Part shown: in pieces, positions 8,070 to 16,179 of the stretch
Position numbering within the stretch: position 1 is the first letter of the stretch
Layout of the letters: each line of letters begins with the position of its first letter
Source of the DNA: Methylobacterium sp. WSM2598
GTDB lineage: Bacteria > Pseudomonadota > Alphaproteobacteria > Rhizobiales > Beijerinckiaceae
Direction of reading: 5' to 3'
Assembly: GCF_000379105.1 (NCBI RefSeq)
Contig: NZ_KB900609.1
Location: forward strand, 5,868,395 to 5,932,394
Length of the DNA stretch: 64,000 nt
Program-made: the position numbers and the translations under genes
The notes under the pieces: generated by a model
The model's database searches: none
What the model was told of the DNA's origin: nothing
The model's input: the letters and a program-made list of their open reading frames with translations, nothing else

Positions 8070-9293
8070 TCAGGGCGTCACGGGCGCCCGGCGGCAGCAG
8101 CCCACGTAATCGCCGTGGACCCAGCCCGTCTCGCCGCCGCGCAGGCGCACGTTGAGCCAGGCGCCCTGGCGCCCGAGCACCGTGAAGAGCGCGTCGGGGC
8201 CGAGCTTCATCAGGCGCACGCCCTCGCTGGCGCTCGGGCGGCTGCGCAGGGCGAGCCAGTTGTCGCCGGACGGGTCGAGCCGGATCGGGTGGCTGAACAG
8301 GCCGACCCGCATCTCGCGCGGCGGCTCCGGGGCGGGGGCCGGGAGGGCGACCCGCGGCGGGGCCGGCCCCGCGCTCGGGACCGGCGCCGGGAGGGGCGGG
8401 GGCGGCGCCGGCAGCGGGACCGGGGCGGGAGCCGGCCGCGGCGGCTCGGCCGGGGCCGGATCGCTCCCCGAGAGGCTGAGGAAGCGGGCGCCGCGGACCT
8501 CGTTGTAATAGGCCGGCACCTGCTTGTGCGGCACGGTCTCGGCGAGCCGCACCACCTCGTCCCGGACGGTCTCGCCGAGATCGATCAGGCTGACGCCCGG
8601 CCGCCGGATCTGCGCGACGAAGACCCGCGTGAAGACCGAGTTCGGGCTCGGATCCGACCCCGGCAGCCGGTCGAGGGCCTGCTGGCCGGCGCCCGCCGCG
8701 TAGAGGGAGAAGACGCCCTCCGCCGGCTCCGTCCGGACGAGGCCGCGGGTGAGGCCGACGCTGCGGGTCCCGCTGCGCGGGAAGGGGTTGTCCCGGCAGG
8801 CGTCGATCACCATCACGACCACCCGCGCGCCGCGCTCGCGCAGGGCCGCGCTCAGATCCGCCTCGGCGAGCGCGCGGTTGCGGGCGAGCAGCTCCTGGCC
8901 GGGCTCGATCGCCGGGATGTCGGAGGGGATCAGGTAGTTCGTGCCCTGGAGCGCGATGCCGTGACCGGCGAAGTAGAACAGGGCGGTGTCGCCGGGCTGG
9001 ACCTGGTCGGCGAAGACCGAGAAGCGGCGCAGGAAAGTCTCCTGCGTCACCCCGGCGGTGAGCAGCGTGACCCGGAACCCGATCGATTCGAGGGCCGCCC
9101 CCACCGCCCTGGCATCGGCGACCGGACGCTCCAGGGCGGCGCCCGGCCCGAGATTCGGGTAGGTGTCGACCCCGACCACGAAGGCGAGCCGATCGGCCGC
9201 CGCGGCCTCCGAGCCGAGGAGCGCGCAGACCCACAGGACCAGCCAGACCCCGATCCGCCGCACAGATCCCTCCGGGTGACGCGATGCGCGCAT
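8070..9293 (-). CDS. Exported caspase-family (C14) protein with C-terminal SH3 domain
   Basis: Caspase-fold cysteine protease (orthocaspase type). The start chosen is the ATG at 9293, which gives a signal peptide (RRIGVWLVLWVCALLGSEAAAA) and a 407-aa protein; the frame is open further upstream but without a plausible gene start. The catalytic His lies in YFAGHGIAL and the catalytic Cys in VIDACRDNPF, so both active-site residues are kept. A Pro/Ala-rich linker follows at about residues 265-320, then an SH3-like domain (NWLALRSRPS ... GGETGWVHGDYVG) that probably binds the cell wall. It would act in the periplasm. It is not evidently in an operon with rpoZ (134 bp apart). Substrate and role are unknown. 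Confidence 0.85.
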   Translation of the reverse strand: MRASRHPEGSVRRIGVWLVLWVCALLGSEAAAADRLAFVVGVDTYPNLGPGAALERPVADARAVGAALESIGFRVTLLTAGVTQETFLRRFSVFADQVQPGDTALFYFAGHGIALQGTNYLIPSDIPAIEPGQELLARNRALAEADLSAALRERGARVVVMVIDACRDNPFPRSGTRSVGLTRGLVRTEPAEGVFSLYAAGAGQQALDRLPGSDPSPNSVFTRVFVAQIRRPGVSLIDLGETVRDEVVRLAETVPHKQVPAYYNEVRGARFLSLSGSDPAPAEPPRPAPAPVPLPAPPPPLPAPVPSAGPAPPRVALPAPAPEPPREMRVGLFSHPIRLDPSGDNWLALRSRPSASEGVRLMKLGPDALFTVLGRQGAWLNVRLRGGETGWVHGDYVGCCRRAPVTP

Positions 9294-9376
9294 CCCGGAT
9301 TCCCTGCATTCGAACGTGGCGCGGCGCAAGCGCTGCGCAGGCCGGGCTCGCTGCGAATCGGGCTCGCGCCGGCCGC

Positions 9377-9703
9377 TCACTCCGCGAAGGACACGGCCGA
9401 CATGCCCTCGTCGAACTCGAAAGTGCCCGAGAAGCCGCAACCGTCGGGCACGAGGCGCTTGCCCGACGTGTCGAGTTGGACGGAGCAGACCTGGCGATCC
9501 CGATACGCGTCGTCGATCAGGACGGCCCGCCGGCCGCGGTCCAATCTCCAGCGCGCGGCCCAATCCCATCCGTCGTCACCGTCCACCGTAATACCGTGCA
9601 ATCGTCCGCGCGATCTGAAACACATCGTTAGTATGTTGACGAAGCGAGCCTTCGCGGGCAGGGACTGCTTGGTCCAACATTTCTTGAGATCTGATTTCAG
9701 CAC
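9377..9703 (-). CDS. Hypothetical small protein
   Basis: Open frame of 108 codons with no family I recognise. The N-terminal third (MLKSDLKKCWTKQSLPAKAR) comes from DNA clearly less GC-rich than the surroundings. The C-terminal part has a regular alternating pattern (WDWAARWRLDRGRRAVLIDD ... CSVQLDTSGKRLVPDGCGF) that looks like beta structure, with two cysteines that could pair. No signal peptide is obvious with this start, and a later start (ATG in ILTMCF, near residue 27) is possible. It stands alone between the caspase-like gene and the thioesterase gene. It could also be the 3' remnant of a larger gene. Confidence 0.4.
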   Translation of the reverse strand: MLKSDLKKCWTKQSLPAKARFVNILTMCFRSRGRLHGITVDGDDGWDWAARWRLDRGRRAVLIDDAYRDRQVCSVQLDTSGKRLVPDGCGFSGTFEFDEGMSAVSFAE

Positions 9704-9993
9704 GGTGTCGGAGGCATGGCCTTCCCATGGGAGAGCCAGGGAAAGGAGCGATAAGACGGAGGCGGCGCGCGTCGATTGCTCGGAGTGGCATCGGGAGGGC
9801 GGCTTTCGCAGGGGAAGCGGGCCGAATCCGCACGGGGATTGGGGCGATTGCGTGATGGCGGGCCGACCGCAGACTCCCTCATCGGCAACCCGCTCGCGCG
9901 CGTCGGAGGGCGGCCGCGTGCGGATAAGGAGCCCGTTCGCCCGATCTTCGAGGTATCGTCCCGCGGGACCGCGAGTCCGGCAGGGAGAGCGAC

Positions 9994-10413
9994 ATGGCCG
10001 ACACCGAGGACACCACGAACGGGCTTGCGCGCGGGGAGCTCACCGTGCGCACGATCGCGATGCCGGCCGACACCAACGCCAACGGGGACATCTTCGGCGG
10101 CTGGGTGATGTCGCAGATGGACCAGGCGGGGGGCATCGCCGGGGTCGAGCGGGCGCAGGGCCGCGTCGTCACCGTGGCGGTCGAGGCGATGAGCTTCATC
10201 CGGCCGGTGCGGGTCGGGGACGTGCTCTGCGTCTACACCCGCGTCGCCCATGTCGGCCGCACCTCGATGCGGATCCAGATCGAGGCCTGGGCCCGGCGCT
10301 TCCGCACGCAGCTGCGCGAGAAGGTGACGGAGGCGACCTTCACCTTCGTGGCGATCGACGACGAGGGGCGGCCGCGCCCGGTGCCGCCTGCGGCCAAGGC
10401 AGAGCGGCCATGA
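9994..10413 (+). CDS. yciA: Acyl-CoA thioesterase, hotdog fold (YciA-like)
   Basis: Cytoplasmic hotdog-fold thioesterase that hydrolyses acyl-CoAs. The 139-aa protein has the family block ANGDIFGGWVMSQMDQAGG at residues 29-47, which carries the conserved Asn-Gly-Asp and the catalytic Asp, then VEAMSFIRPVRVGDVL. Size and motifs fit the single-domain YciA type rather than the two-domain mammalian type. It is preceded by a good ribosome site (GGGAGAG). Downstream, 10431-10462 holds an imperfect inverted repeat (CTTTCAATG / CATTGATAGG), which may end its transcript before the small gene at 10489. Confidence 0.85.
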   Translation: MADTEDTTNGLARGELTVRTIAMPADTNANGDIFGGWVMSQMDQAGGIAGVERAQGRVVTVAVEAMSFIRPVRVGDVLCVYTRVAHVGRTSMRIQIEAWARRFRTQLREKVTEATFTFVAIDDEGRPRPVPPAAKAERP

Positions 10414-10488
10414 CGCGGCGGTAGGGGACCTTTCAATGTTCCGCGCATTGATAGGGTCCGCCGCAGCACGCGGCTCCCGGAGCCGGGC

Positions 10489-10743
10489 ATGTTCGAAATG
10501 TGGGTTGAGTCAATGCTCCTGGCCGTCGAGGCCCAGGGGGTGATCGCGCAGCGCCTCGTGAAGCTCGCAGCCTGCGACGCCGAGGCGGTGGCGGAATCGC
10601 ACCAGATGGTGAGCGAGAAGGTGAGCGCCCTGATCGAGGCCACCGGCACGCTGCTGACCGGCGGCGGCATGGGGGCCGTGGTGGCGCGCTACCGCGAGCA
10701 CGTCGCCGCCAACGCCCTGCGCCTCGCGCCGCCCGCGGAGTGA
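10489..10743 (+). CDS. Small helical hypothetical protein
   Basis: 84-aa protein predicted to be almost all alpha-helix (MWVESMLLAVEAQGVIAQRLVKLAACDAEAV by composition; Gly-rich GTLLTGGGMGAV near residue 54). It has a faint phasin-like look, but no motif that fixes a function. Its stop overlaps the GTG start of the next gene (GTGA), so the two are translationally coupled. I do not recognise the family. Confidence 0.65.
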   Translation: MFEMWVESMLLAVEAQGVIAQRLVKLAACDAEAVAESHQMVSEKVSALIEATGTLLTGGGMGAVVARYREHVAANALRLAPPAE

Positions 10744-11054
10744 GCGACCCGACCTTCGCCTGCCAGGCCTGCGGCGCCTGCTGCGCCTACTCGGCCGAGT
10801 GGCCGCGCTTCTCGACCGAGGACGACGCGGCGCTGGCGGCGATCCCGGCCGCGTACGTGGACGACCCGGCCGGGCGCATGCGCTGCCTCGGCGACCGCTG
10901 CAGCGCCCTGGAGGGCCGGGTCGGCGTCGCGGTGCGCTGCCGCGTCTACGCGGTGCGCCCGGAGGTCTGCCGCACCTGCGAGCCGGGCGACCCGGAATGC
11001 CTGCTCGCCCGCCGCCGGCACGGCCTGCCGGTGCCGGCGGACCCGGCCTCCTGA
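10740..11054 (+). CDS. YkgJ-like cysteine-cluster protein
   Basis: Small protein of the YkgJ family (Fe/Zn-chelating cysteine cluster). The 104 residues contain CQACGACC at 8-15, then a CLGDRC, a C at the end of VGVAVRC and CRTCEPGDPEC, eleven cysteines in all, spaced as in the family. The start is GTG at 10740, overlapping the upstream stop by four bases, which supports coupling. The TGA stop is the first triplet of a 39-bp hairpin that opens repeat family A. The role is unknown; metal binding is inferred from the cysteines only. Confidence 0.8.
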   Translation: MSDPTFACQACGACCAYSAEWPRFSTEDDAALAAIPAAYVDDPAGRMRCLGDRCSALEGRVGVAVRCRVYAVRPEVCRTCEPGDPECLLARRRHGLPVPADPAS

Positions 11055-11190
11055 TCCGGGATCCGCTTGATCGAAGCGGATCCCGGATCACGCGCCTGCG
11101 CGCCGCCTGAGCGCGGCGCCTGAGCGACGCCGACATCCGCATGGCCGAAAGGGGAGATGGCGAAGCCATCAACCGGAGGTCGGATGAGAC
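11052..11190 (+). repeat. Dispersed repeat family A, copy 2, with perfect stop-codon hairpin
   Basis: Best copy of the family. It begins TGATCCGGGATCCGCTT (11052-11068), a 5-base loop and the perfect 17-base complement (11074-11090). The GGCGCCTGAGCG block follows, then a tail encoding LSDADIRMAERGDGEAINR. The first TGA is the YkgJ-like stop codon. With no T-tract, it would be an atypical terminator; it also lies 60 bases upstream of hemW. Confidence 0.9.
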
Positions 11191-11248
11191 CGGCGCCGCG
11201 GCGTCCTGAGGGCTTGTGCCGGGCGCGGCGCGGCGGCACATCCCCCGG

Positions 11249-12412
11249 ATGATCGATCATCCGACCCGGGACGTCGGTTTCGGGGTCTACCTGCACTGGC
11301 CGTTCTGCGCGGCGAAGTGCCCGTACTGCGACTTCAACAGCCATGTCCGCCACGCGCCCCCCGACGAGGCGGCGTGGCGGGCGGCCTTCGCGCGCGAGAT
11401 CGCCCACGCGGCCGCGCTGGCGCCCGGCCGCACGGTGACGAGCGTCTTCCTCGGGGGCGGCACGCCCTCGCTGATGCAGCCGGCGACCGTGGGGGCGCTC
11501 CTCGACGCGGTGGCGGCGGCCTGGACCGTGGCGCCCGGGGCCGAGATCACGCTCGAGGCCAACCCGACCAGCGTCGAGGCGGACCGCTTCCGCGGCTACC
11601 GGCTCGCCGGGGTCAACCGGGTCTCGCTCGGGGTGCAGGCGCTGGACGACGGGGCGCTCAGGCGGCTCGGGCGCCTGCACAGCGCGGCCGAGGCGCTCGC
11701 GGCGGTCGAGACCGCGTCGCGCCACTTCGCGCGCTTCTCCTTCGACCTGATCTACGCCCGGCCGGACCAGACGCCCGCCGCCTGGGCGGCGGAGCTGCGG
11801 CAGGCGATCGCGCGCGCGGCCGAGCACCTCTCGCTGTACCAGCTCACCATCGAGGAGGGGACGCCCTTCCACGGGCTCGCGGCCGCGGGCCGGCTCGTGC
11901 CGCCCGACGAGGACACGGCCCGGGCCCTGTTCGACGTGACGCAGGAGGTCTGCGGCGCGGCGGGGCTGCCGGCCTACGAGATCTCGAACCACGCCCGGCC
12001 CGGCGCCGAATCCCGCCACAACCTGCTCTACTGGCGCTACGGCGAATATGCGGGGATCGGTCCCGGCGCCCACGGCCGCCTCGTCCTGCCGGGGGGCCGC
12101 ACCGGCACGGTGACGGAGCGGGCCCCTGAGGCGTGGCTCGCCCGGGTCGCGCGGGAGGGCCACGGCATCGTGCGGACCGAGGCGCTGACGCAAGCCGAGG
12201 AGGGGGACGAGTTCCTGGTGATGGGGCTGCGCCTCGCCGAGGGCATCGACCCGGCGCGCTTCGCGCGGCTGGCCGGCCGCCCCCTCGACCGGCGGCGGCT
12301 CGACGGGCTCCTCGCCGAGGATCTGGTGCGGGTGACGCAGGCGGGCCGGATCGCCGCCACCCCGAAGGGGGCCCCGGTCCTCAACGCCGTGGTGGCGGAA
12401 CTGGCGGCGTGA
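11249..12412 (+). CDS. hemW: Radical SAM heme chaperone HemW (CPO-like)
   Basis: Radical SAM protein related to oxygen-independent coproporphyrinogen oxidase; HemW proteins bind haem and hand it to apo-proteins. The SAM-cluster motif is FCAAKCPYCDF (CxxxCxxC) near residues 20-30 and FLGGGTPSL follows near 70. At 387 aa with a C-terminal HemW domain (EEGDEFLVMGLRLAEGID), it matches HemW and not HemN, which is longer. The start at 11249 (MIDHPTRDVGFGVYLHWPF) is preferred over a GTG 33 bases upstream. In many alphaproteobacteria it follows rdgB, which is absent here; instead the upstream DNA is repeat family A. Confidence 0.9.
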   Translation: MIDHPTRDVGFGVYLHWPFCAAKCPYCDFNSHVRHAPPDEAAWRAAFAREIAHAAALAPGRTVTSVFLGGGTPSLMQPATVGALLDAVAAAWTVAPGAEITLEANPTSVEADRFRGYRLAGVNRVSLGVQALDDGALRRLGRLHSAAEALAAVETASRHFARFSFDLIYARPDQTPAAWAAELRQAIARAAEHLSLYQLTIEEGTPFHGLAAAGRLVPPDEDTARALFDVTQEVCGAAGLPAYEISNHARPGAESRHNLLYWRYGEYAGIGPGAHGRLVLPGGRTGTVTERAPEAWLARVAREGHGIVRTEALTQAEEGDEFLVMGLRLAEGIDPARFARLAGRPLDRRRLDGLLAEDLVRVTQAGRIAATPKGAPVLNAVVAELAA

Positions 12413-12479
12413 GCGCGGGCGGCGGGGCGGCCGCCGGTCGAGGGCGCGGGAGAGCGGTGCCGGGAGAACCTTGCCGCGC

Positions 12480-13694
12480 TCAGGTCCCGGACGGCCCGAG
12501 CGCCCGCGGCGCCGGGCTCACCACCGCGCTCGACCCGCCCCGGATCTCGAACACGGCGAGGGCCCGCTCGCTCGGCCCCTCGGCCTTGAAGCGGAAGGTG
12601 CCGTCGATCCCCGCGAAGCCCGAGGGATTGGTGAGCGTCGTCTCGGCGAAGCGCTGCGACCCGTATTGCCGGTTCAGCGCCGCCGCGAGCGACACCGCAT
12701 CGTAGGCCAGGGAAGCGACCCGGACCGGCTCGCCGCCGAACCGCGTCCGGTAGCGCTGGGCGAAATTCGCGTAGCCGCCGGGCTCCACCGCCGCGAACCA
12801 GCCGCCCTGCAGGGCCGGGAGGGCGAAGACCCGCGGATCGTTCCAGATCGCGGTGCCCACCGGCTTCACCCGGGCCGGGTTGAAGCCCGCGCGGGTGAGG
12901 GCGCCGGCCGTGGCGGTCAGGCCCTCGGGCGTGTCGGGCAGGAACAGCACGTCCGCCTGCGCTCCCGGCCCGGTGACGAGCGGGGCGATTCGCGCCACCG
13001 CGGCGGCCGGGTTGCCGGCCGGGAAGCGCTCCAGCGCCACCACCCGGCCGCCCTTGCGGGCCACCGCCTCGCGGAACTGCGCCTCCACCACGTTGCCGTA
13101 GGTGGTCTCGGGGATCAGCGCCGCGAAGGAGCGCCGGCCCGCACCCGTCACCTCCTCGACCACCCGGTCGACCTCGGGCTGCGGCAGGAAGCTCAGCAGG
13201 TAGACCCCGCGCCCGGCGACGCTCACGTCGGTCGAGAAGGCCACCACCGGCTTGCCGGCCGCCCGCACCGCCCCGGCCGCGGCCTGGACGCTCCCGGCGA
13301 AGAGCGGGCCGATCACGATCTCGGCGCCCTCCGCCAGGGCCGACGCGGCGGCGTCGCGGGCCCCGTCGGGCGTGCCGCGGTCGTCCTTGACCAGGACCTT
13401 CAGGTCGGGATTCTGGAATTCCGCCACGGCGAGTTCCGCGGCGTTGCGCATCGCGGCGCCCGCCGCCGCGCCGGGCCCCGTGAGGGGCAGGATCAGCGCC
13501 ACCGTGACGCTGCCCTGGCCGATCGCGGAGGCGTCGGGCGTGCCGGGGGCGGGCGCCGCCGGGGCGGTCGCCTCCGCGCCGGGCCGGGTCGCCACGACCG
13601 GGCTCACGCCGCTCCCGCCGCAGGCCGACAGGCCGAGGGCCAGCACCGCGCAGGCCGCGCGCCATCCAGGCCATCCCACGCGCAACGCCGCCAT
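12480..13694 (-). CDS. Penicillin-binding protein activator, LpoA-like lipoprotein
   Basis: Periplasmic lipoprotein with a type 1 periplasmic-binding fold (SVTVALILPLTGPGAAAG ... GAEIVIGPLFAGSVQAA). In gammaproteobacteria the LpoA member stimulates PBP1A. The start at 13694 (MAALRVGWPG, preceded by GGGGGAG) gives a short signal peptide ending in the lipobox LSAC near residue 25; an ATG 57 bases upstream is the alternative. The last ~130 residues form the second lobe (YDAVSLAAALN, GFAGIDGTFRF). It is divergent from rsmI and yraN, the same gene neighbourhood as E. coli lpoA, which supports the call. Only the ligand-binding-like domain is present; the TPR domain of E. coli LpoA is missing. Confidence 0.85.
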   Translation of the reverse strand: MAALRVGWPGWRAACAVLALGLSACGGSGVSPVVATRPGAEATAPAAPAPGTPDASAIGQGSVTVALILPLTGPGAAAGAAMRNAAELAVAEFQNPDLKVLVKDDRGTPDGARDAAASALAEGAEIVIGPLFAGSVQAAAGAVRAAGKPVVAFSTDVSVAGRGVYLLSFLPQPEVDRVVEEVTGAGRRSFAALIPETTYGNVVEAQFREAVARKGGRVVALERFPAGNPAAAVARIAPLVTGPGAQADVLFLPDTPEGLTATAGALTRAGFNPARVKPVGTAIWNDPRVFALPALQGGWFAAVEPGGYANFAQRYRTRFGGEPVRVASLAYDAVSLAAALNRQYGSQRFAETTLTNPSGFAGIDGTFRFKAEGPSERALAVFEIRGGSSAVVSPAPRALGPSGT

Positions 13695-13857
13695 CACCCC
13701 GCTCCCCCGCTGCGGCCGCCCCGACGCCCGACGGATCACGCCCCGCTGCATAAAGTCTCCTCAGGAAAAGTAAACGGCAGGTCGCCGCGCCGCACTCCCC
13801 CTTCCGTCGGGGAAAAGCTTATGGTCTTCCGCGCCGCAATCATGCGACAACCGCGCC

Positions 13858-14901
13858 ATGACCGATGACGCCACGACCGATCAGGCCACGACCGATCAGG
13901 CCATGTCCGATCCCGCGAAGTCCGATCCCGCCGCGACCGATGACGCCATGAGCGACCGCGCCGACGAGTCCGCCCGCCGCCCCGCCGCGCCCGGGCGCGG
14001 ACCGGCCGTGTTCACCGCTTTCGGCCTCGCCGCCGAGGCCGAATCCCTCGCCCCGGGCCTGCACGTCGTCGCCACCCCGATCGGCAACCTGAAGGACGTG
14101 ACCTTCCGGGCCCTCGCCACGCTCGCGGCGGCGCACGCGGTCCTGGCCGAGGACACCCGCGTCACCCGCACGCTGCTGGCGCATTACGGCATCACCACCC
14201 CGCTCCTGTCCTATCACGAGCATTCGGGCGAGAGCGTCCGCGAGCGGATGATCGCCCGCATGAAGGCCGGCGAGGCGCTGGCCCTGGTCTCGGACGCGGG
14301 CACGCCCCTCGTCTCCGACCCGGGCTTCAAGCTCGTCCAGGCGGCGATCGCCGAGGGGATCACGGTGACGCCGGTGCCCGGCCCCTCCGCGGCCCTCACC
14401 GCCCTGATGGCGGCGGGCCTGCCGACCGACCGCTTCTTCTTCGAGGGCTTCCTGCCCCAGAAGGCCGGAGCCCGGCGCACCCGCCTCGCGGCCCTGGCGG
14501 AGGTGCCCGGGACCCTCGTGCTGTTCGAATCCCCCCACCGCCTGCCCGAGATGCTGGCCGACGCGGCCGAGATCCTCGGGGGCGGGCGGGCGGCCGCGGT
14601 CGCGCGGGAACTCACCAAGCTGTTCGAGACCGTGCGCCGGGGCGAACTCGGCGGGCTCGCGGCGGAGTTCGCCGCCTCCGGCCCGCCGAAGGGCGAGGTG
14701 GTGGTGGTGATCGGGGCGGCGGTCGAGTCGGCGCCCGGGCCCGAGGCCGACGCCGACCTCGACGCGCGGCTCTCCGCCGCGCTCGCCCGCCACTCGATCA
14801 AGGACGCGGCCGCCCTCGTCGCCGACGAGACCGGCCTCAGGCGCCGGGACGTCTACGCCCGGGCGCTGGCGCTGGCCCGGCGCGGCGATGACCAGGGCTG
14901 A
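13858..14901 (+). CDS. rsmI: 16S rRNA (cytidine(1402)-2'-O)-methyltransferase
   Basis: Methylates the ribose of C1402 in 16S rRNA. The tetrapyrrole-methylase domain begins near residue 63 (GLHVVATPIGNLKDVT) and includes LAEDTRVTRTLL, VSDAGTPLVSDPGF and PVPGPSAALTAL. The first ~50 residues are an unusual low-complexity extension made of degenerate TTDQA/SDPA units, encoded by short repeats of a GACCGATCAGGC-like sequence. Internal ATGs at residues 16 and 31 could be the true start. The gene is divergent from the LpoA-like gene and overlaps yraN by 14 bp. Confidence 0.95.
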   Translation: MTDDATTDQATTDQAMSDPAKSDPAATDDAMSDRADESARRPAAPGRGPAVFTAFGLAAEAESLAPGLHVVATPIGNLKDVTFRALATLAAAHAVLAEDTRVTRTLLAHYGITTPLLSYHEHSGESVRERMIARMKAGEALALVSDAGTPLVSDPGFKLVQAAIAEGITVTPVPGPSAALTALMAAGLPTDRFFFEGFLPQKAGARRTRLAALAEVPGTLVLFESPHRLPEMLADAAEILGGGRAAAVARELTKLFETVRRGELGGLAAEFAASGPPKGEVVVVIGAAVESAPGPEADADLDARLSAALARHSIKDAAALVADETGLRRRDVYARALALARRGDDQG

Positions 14902-15289
14902 GGCCGGCCCGGCGCGGCGGGCGGCGCAGCGCCGCCGCGCGACCTACCTGCGCGGGCACGGGGCGGAGCGGCTCGCCCTCCTGGCCCTTCTCGTCAAGGG
15001 CTACCGGCCGCTCGCCCGGCGCTACAGCGCGGCGGGGGGCGAGATCGACCTCGTGGTGCGGCGGGGCGCGGTCGTCGCCTTCGTGGAGGTGAAGGCGCGG
15101 CCGACCCTCGACGAGGCCGCCGCCGCCATCGACGCGCGCAAGCGCCGCGCCTTCTCGCGGGCGGCGCGCGCCTGGATGGCCCGGAACCCGTGGAGCGCCG
15201 GGCTCACCCTGCGGGCGGACGCCGTCTTCGTCGCGCCGCGGCGCTGGCCGCGTCACCTCGTCTCGGCCTTCGCGTTGGAAATGTCCTGA
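14888..15289 (+). CDS. yraN: YraN/UPF0102 family nuclease-fold protein
   Basis: Small protein of the restriction-endonuclease-like fold (UPF0102), of unknown precise role. The 133 residues contain the family signature YLRGHGAERLALLALLVKGY, then ARRYSAAGGEIDLVVRRG and VAFVEVKARP, which supply the E-x(n)-D-E-x-K nuclease-like residues. It overlaps the end of rsmI by 14 bp in another frame, so the two are co-translated. rsmI-yraN linkage is widespread and supports the name. Confidence 0.9.
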   Translation: MTRAEAGPARRAAQRRRATYLRGHGAERLALLALLVKGYRPLARRYSAAGGEIDLVVRRGAVVAFVEVKARPTLDEAAAAIDARKRRAFSRAARAWMARNPWSAGLTLRADAVFVAPRRWPRHLVSAFALEMS

Positions 15290-15380
15290 CGGCGGTTGGC
15301 AAGTGCGAAGCCGGCGTTCATCTTCCGTGCAGCGCAGCATGGGTAGCGTATGCTGCAGGAAGCAGCCGGAAGGGGGCGCC

Positions 15381-15611
15381 ATGCGGAGTGGATTCGGCTG
15401 CGAGGCCTGCGGCAGCCCGGCCGTGCGATTTCCCGCCGTGCTGCACGAGGACGCGCCGGTGCAGTGCGACCGCTGCGGCTGCACGCTGATGGCCTGGGGC
15501 GCGTTCAAGCGCCGCGTCGAGGCGGAGGCGAACCGGGTCGCGCGCGCGCAGGAGCCGGAGCCGCGCCTCAGCCCGGATGGCCCTGGATCGCCTGGATCAG
15601 GGTGCGCTTGA
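15381..15611 (+). CDS. Small putative zinc-ribbon protein
   Basis: 76-aa protein with two CxxC pairs, CEACGS near residue 6 and CDRCGCTLMAWGAF near residue 31, the layout of a zinc ribbon. The ATG at 15381 follows GGAAGGGGG, a usable ribosome site. The basic helix FKRRVEAEANRVARAQE follows the second pair. Its 3' end overlaps the 3' end of the convergent response regulator by 44 bp. No family name is certain; RNA or DNA binding is only a guess. Confidence 0.6.
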   Translation: MRSGFGCEACGSPAVRFPAVLHEDAPVQCDRCGCTLMAWGAFKRRVEAEANRVARAQEPEPRLSPDGPGSPGSGCA

Positions 15612-15957
15612 GGTCCTGCTGGCTGAAGGGCTTCTGCACGACCGGGCGGTCGCGGAACGGCTCGCGGATCCCCGCGCCGCCGTAGCCCGTCGAGAAGACG
15701 AGGGGCAGGCCGCGCCGCACCACCGCCTCGGCCACCGGATAGATCGGCTCCCCCGCCACGTTGACGTCCAGGATCGCGACCGCGAAGCTCTCCTTCTCGG
15801 CCATCTCCAGGGCCGTGCTCAGCCGAGCGGCCGGACCGACGATGTCGCAGCCGAAGTCCAGGAGCATGTCCTCCAGGAGCATGGAAATCGCCGCCTCGTC
15901 CTCGACCACGAGGACGCGGGCGCCGTTCAGGATCTGGTCGCTTGTATCCGTGCTCAC
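15568..15957 (-). CDS. Single-domain response regulator
   Basis: Stand-alone receiver domain (129 aa) with no output domain. It has the acidic pocket VLVVEDEAA, the phospho-acceptor Asp in VAILDVNVAGE, the switch Thr/Ser region FSTGYG and the conserved Lys in VVQKPFS. The start is the GTG at 15957, preceded at about eight bases by GAGGAAAGAG; a GTG 63 bases upstream is less likely. Such receivers in alphaproteobacteria often partner HWE/HisKA2 histidine kinases, but no kinase gene lies nearby. The gene converges with the small zinc-ribbon gene and is divergent from the ABC importer operon. Confidence 0.9.
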   Translation of the reverse strand: MSTDTSDQILNGARVLVVEDEAAISMLLEDMLLDFGCDIVGPAARLSTALEMAEKESFAVAILDVNVAGEPIYPVAEAVVRRGLPLVFSTGYGGAGIREPFRDRPVVQKPFSQQDLKRTLIQAIQGHPG

Positions 15958-16179
15958 GCCGGAGGCTCTTTCCTCAACACCTCGGACCGAGGTCACGCTG
16001 TCACCCTGGACTTGTCGCACTCACCGTGAGCCGCCAGGGCGACGGATCGGCGCGCCCGCGCTCGCCGCGGAACCGCACCCTCGCCGGGCGGGAGGGCGGT
16101 TGAGGCGTCGCCCGGAACGCGCACCATGTCAAGCGCGGGGCCGCGCGGCGGCCGGCCTGTGCGCCGAGGGAGGGCAGGG

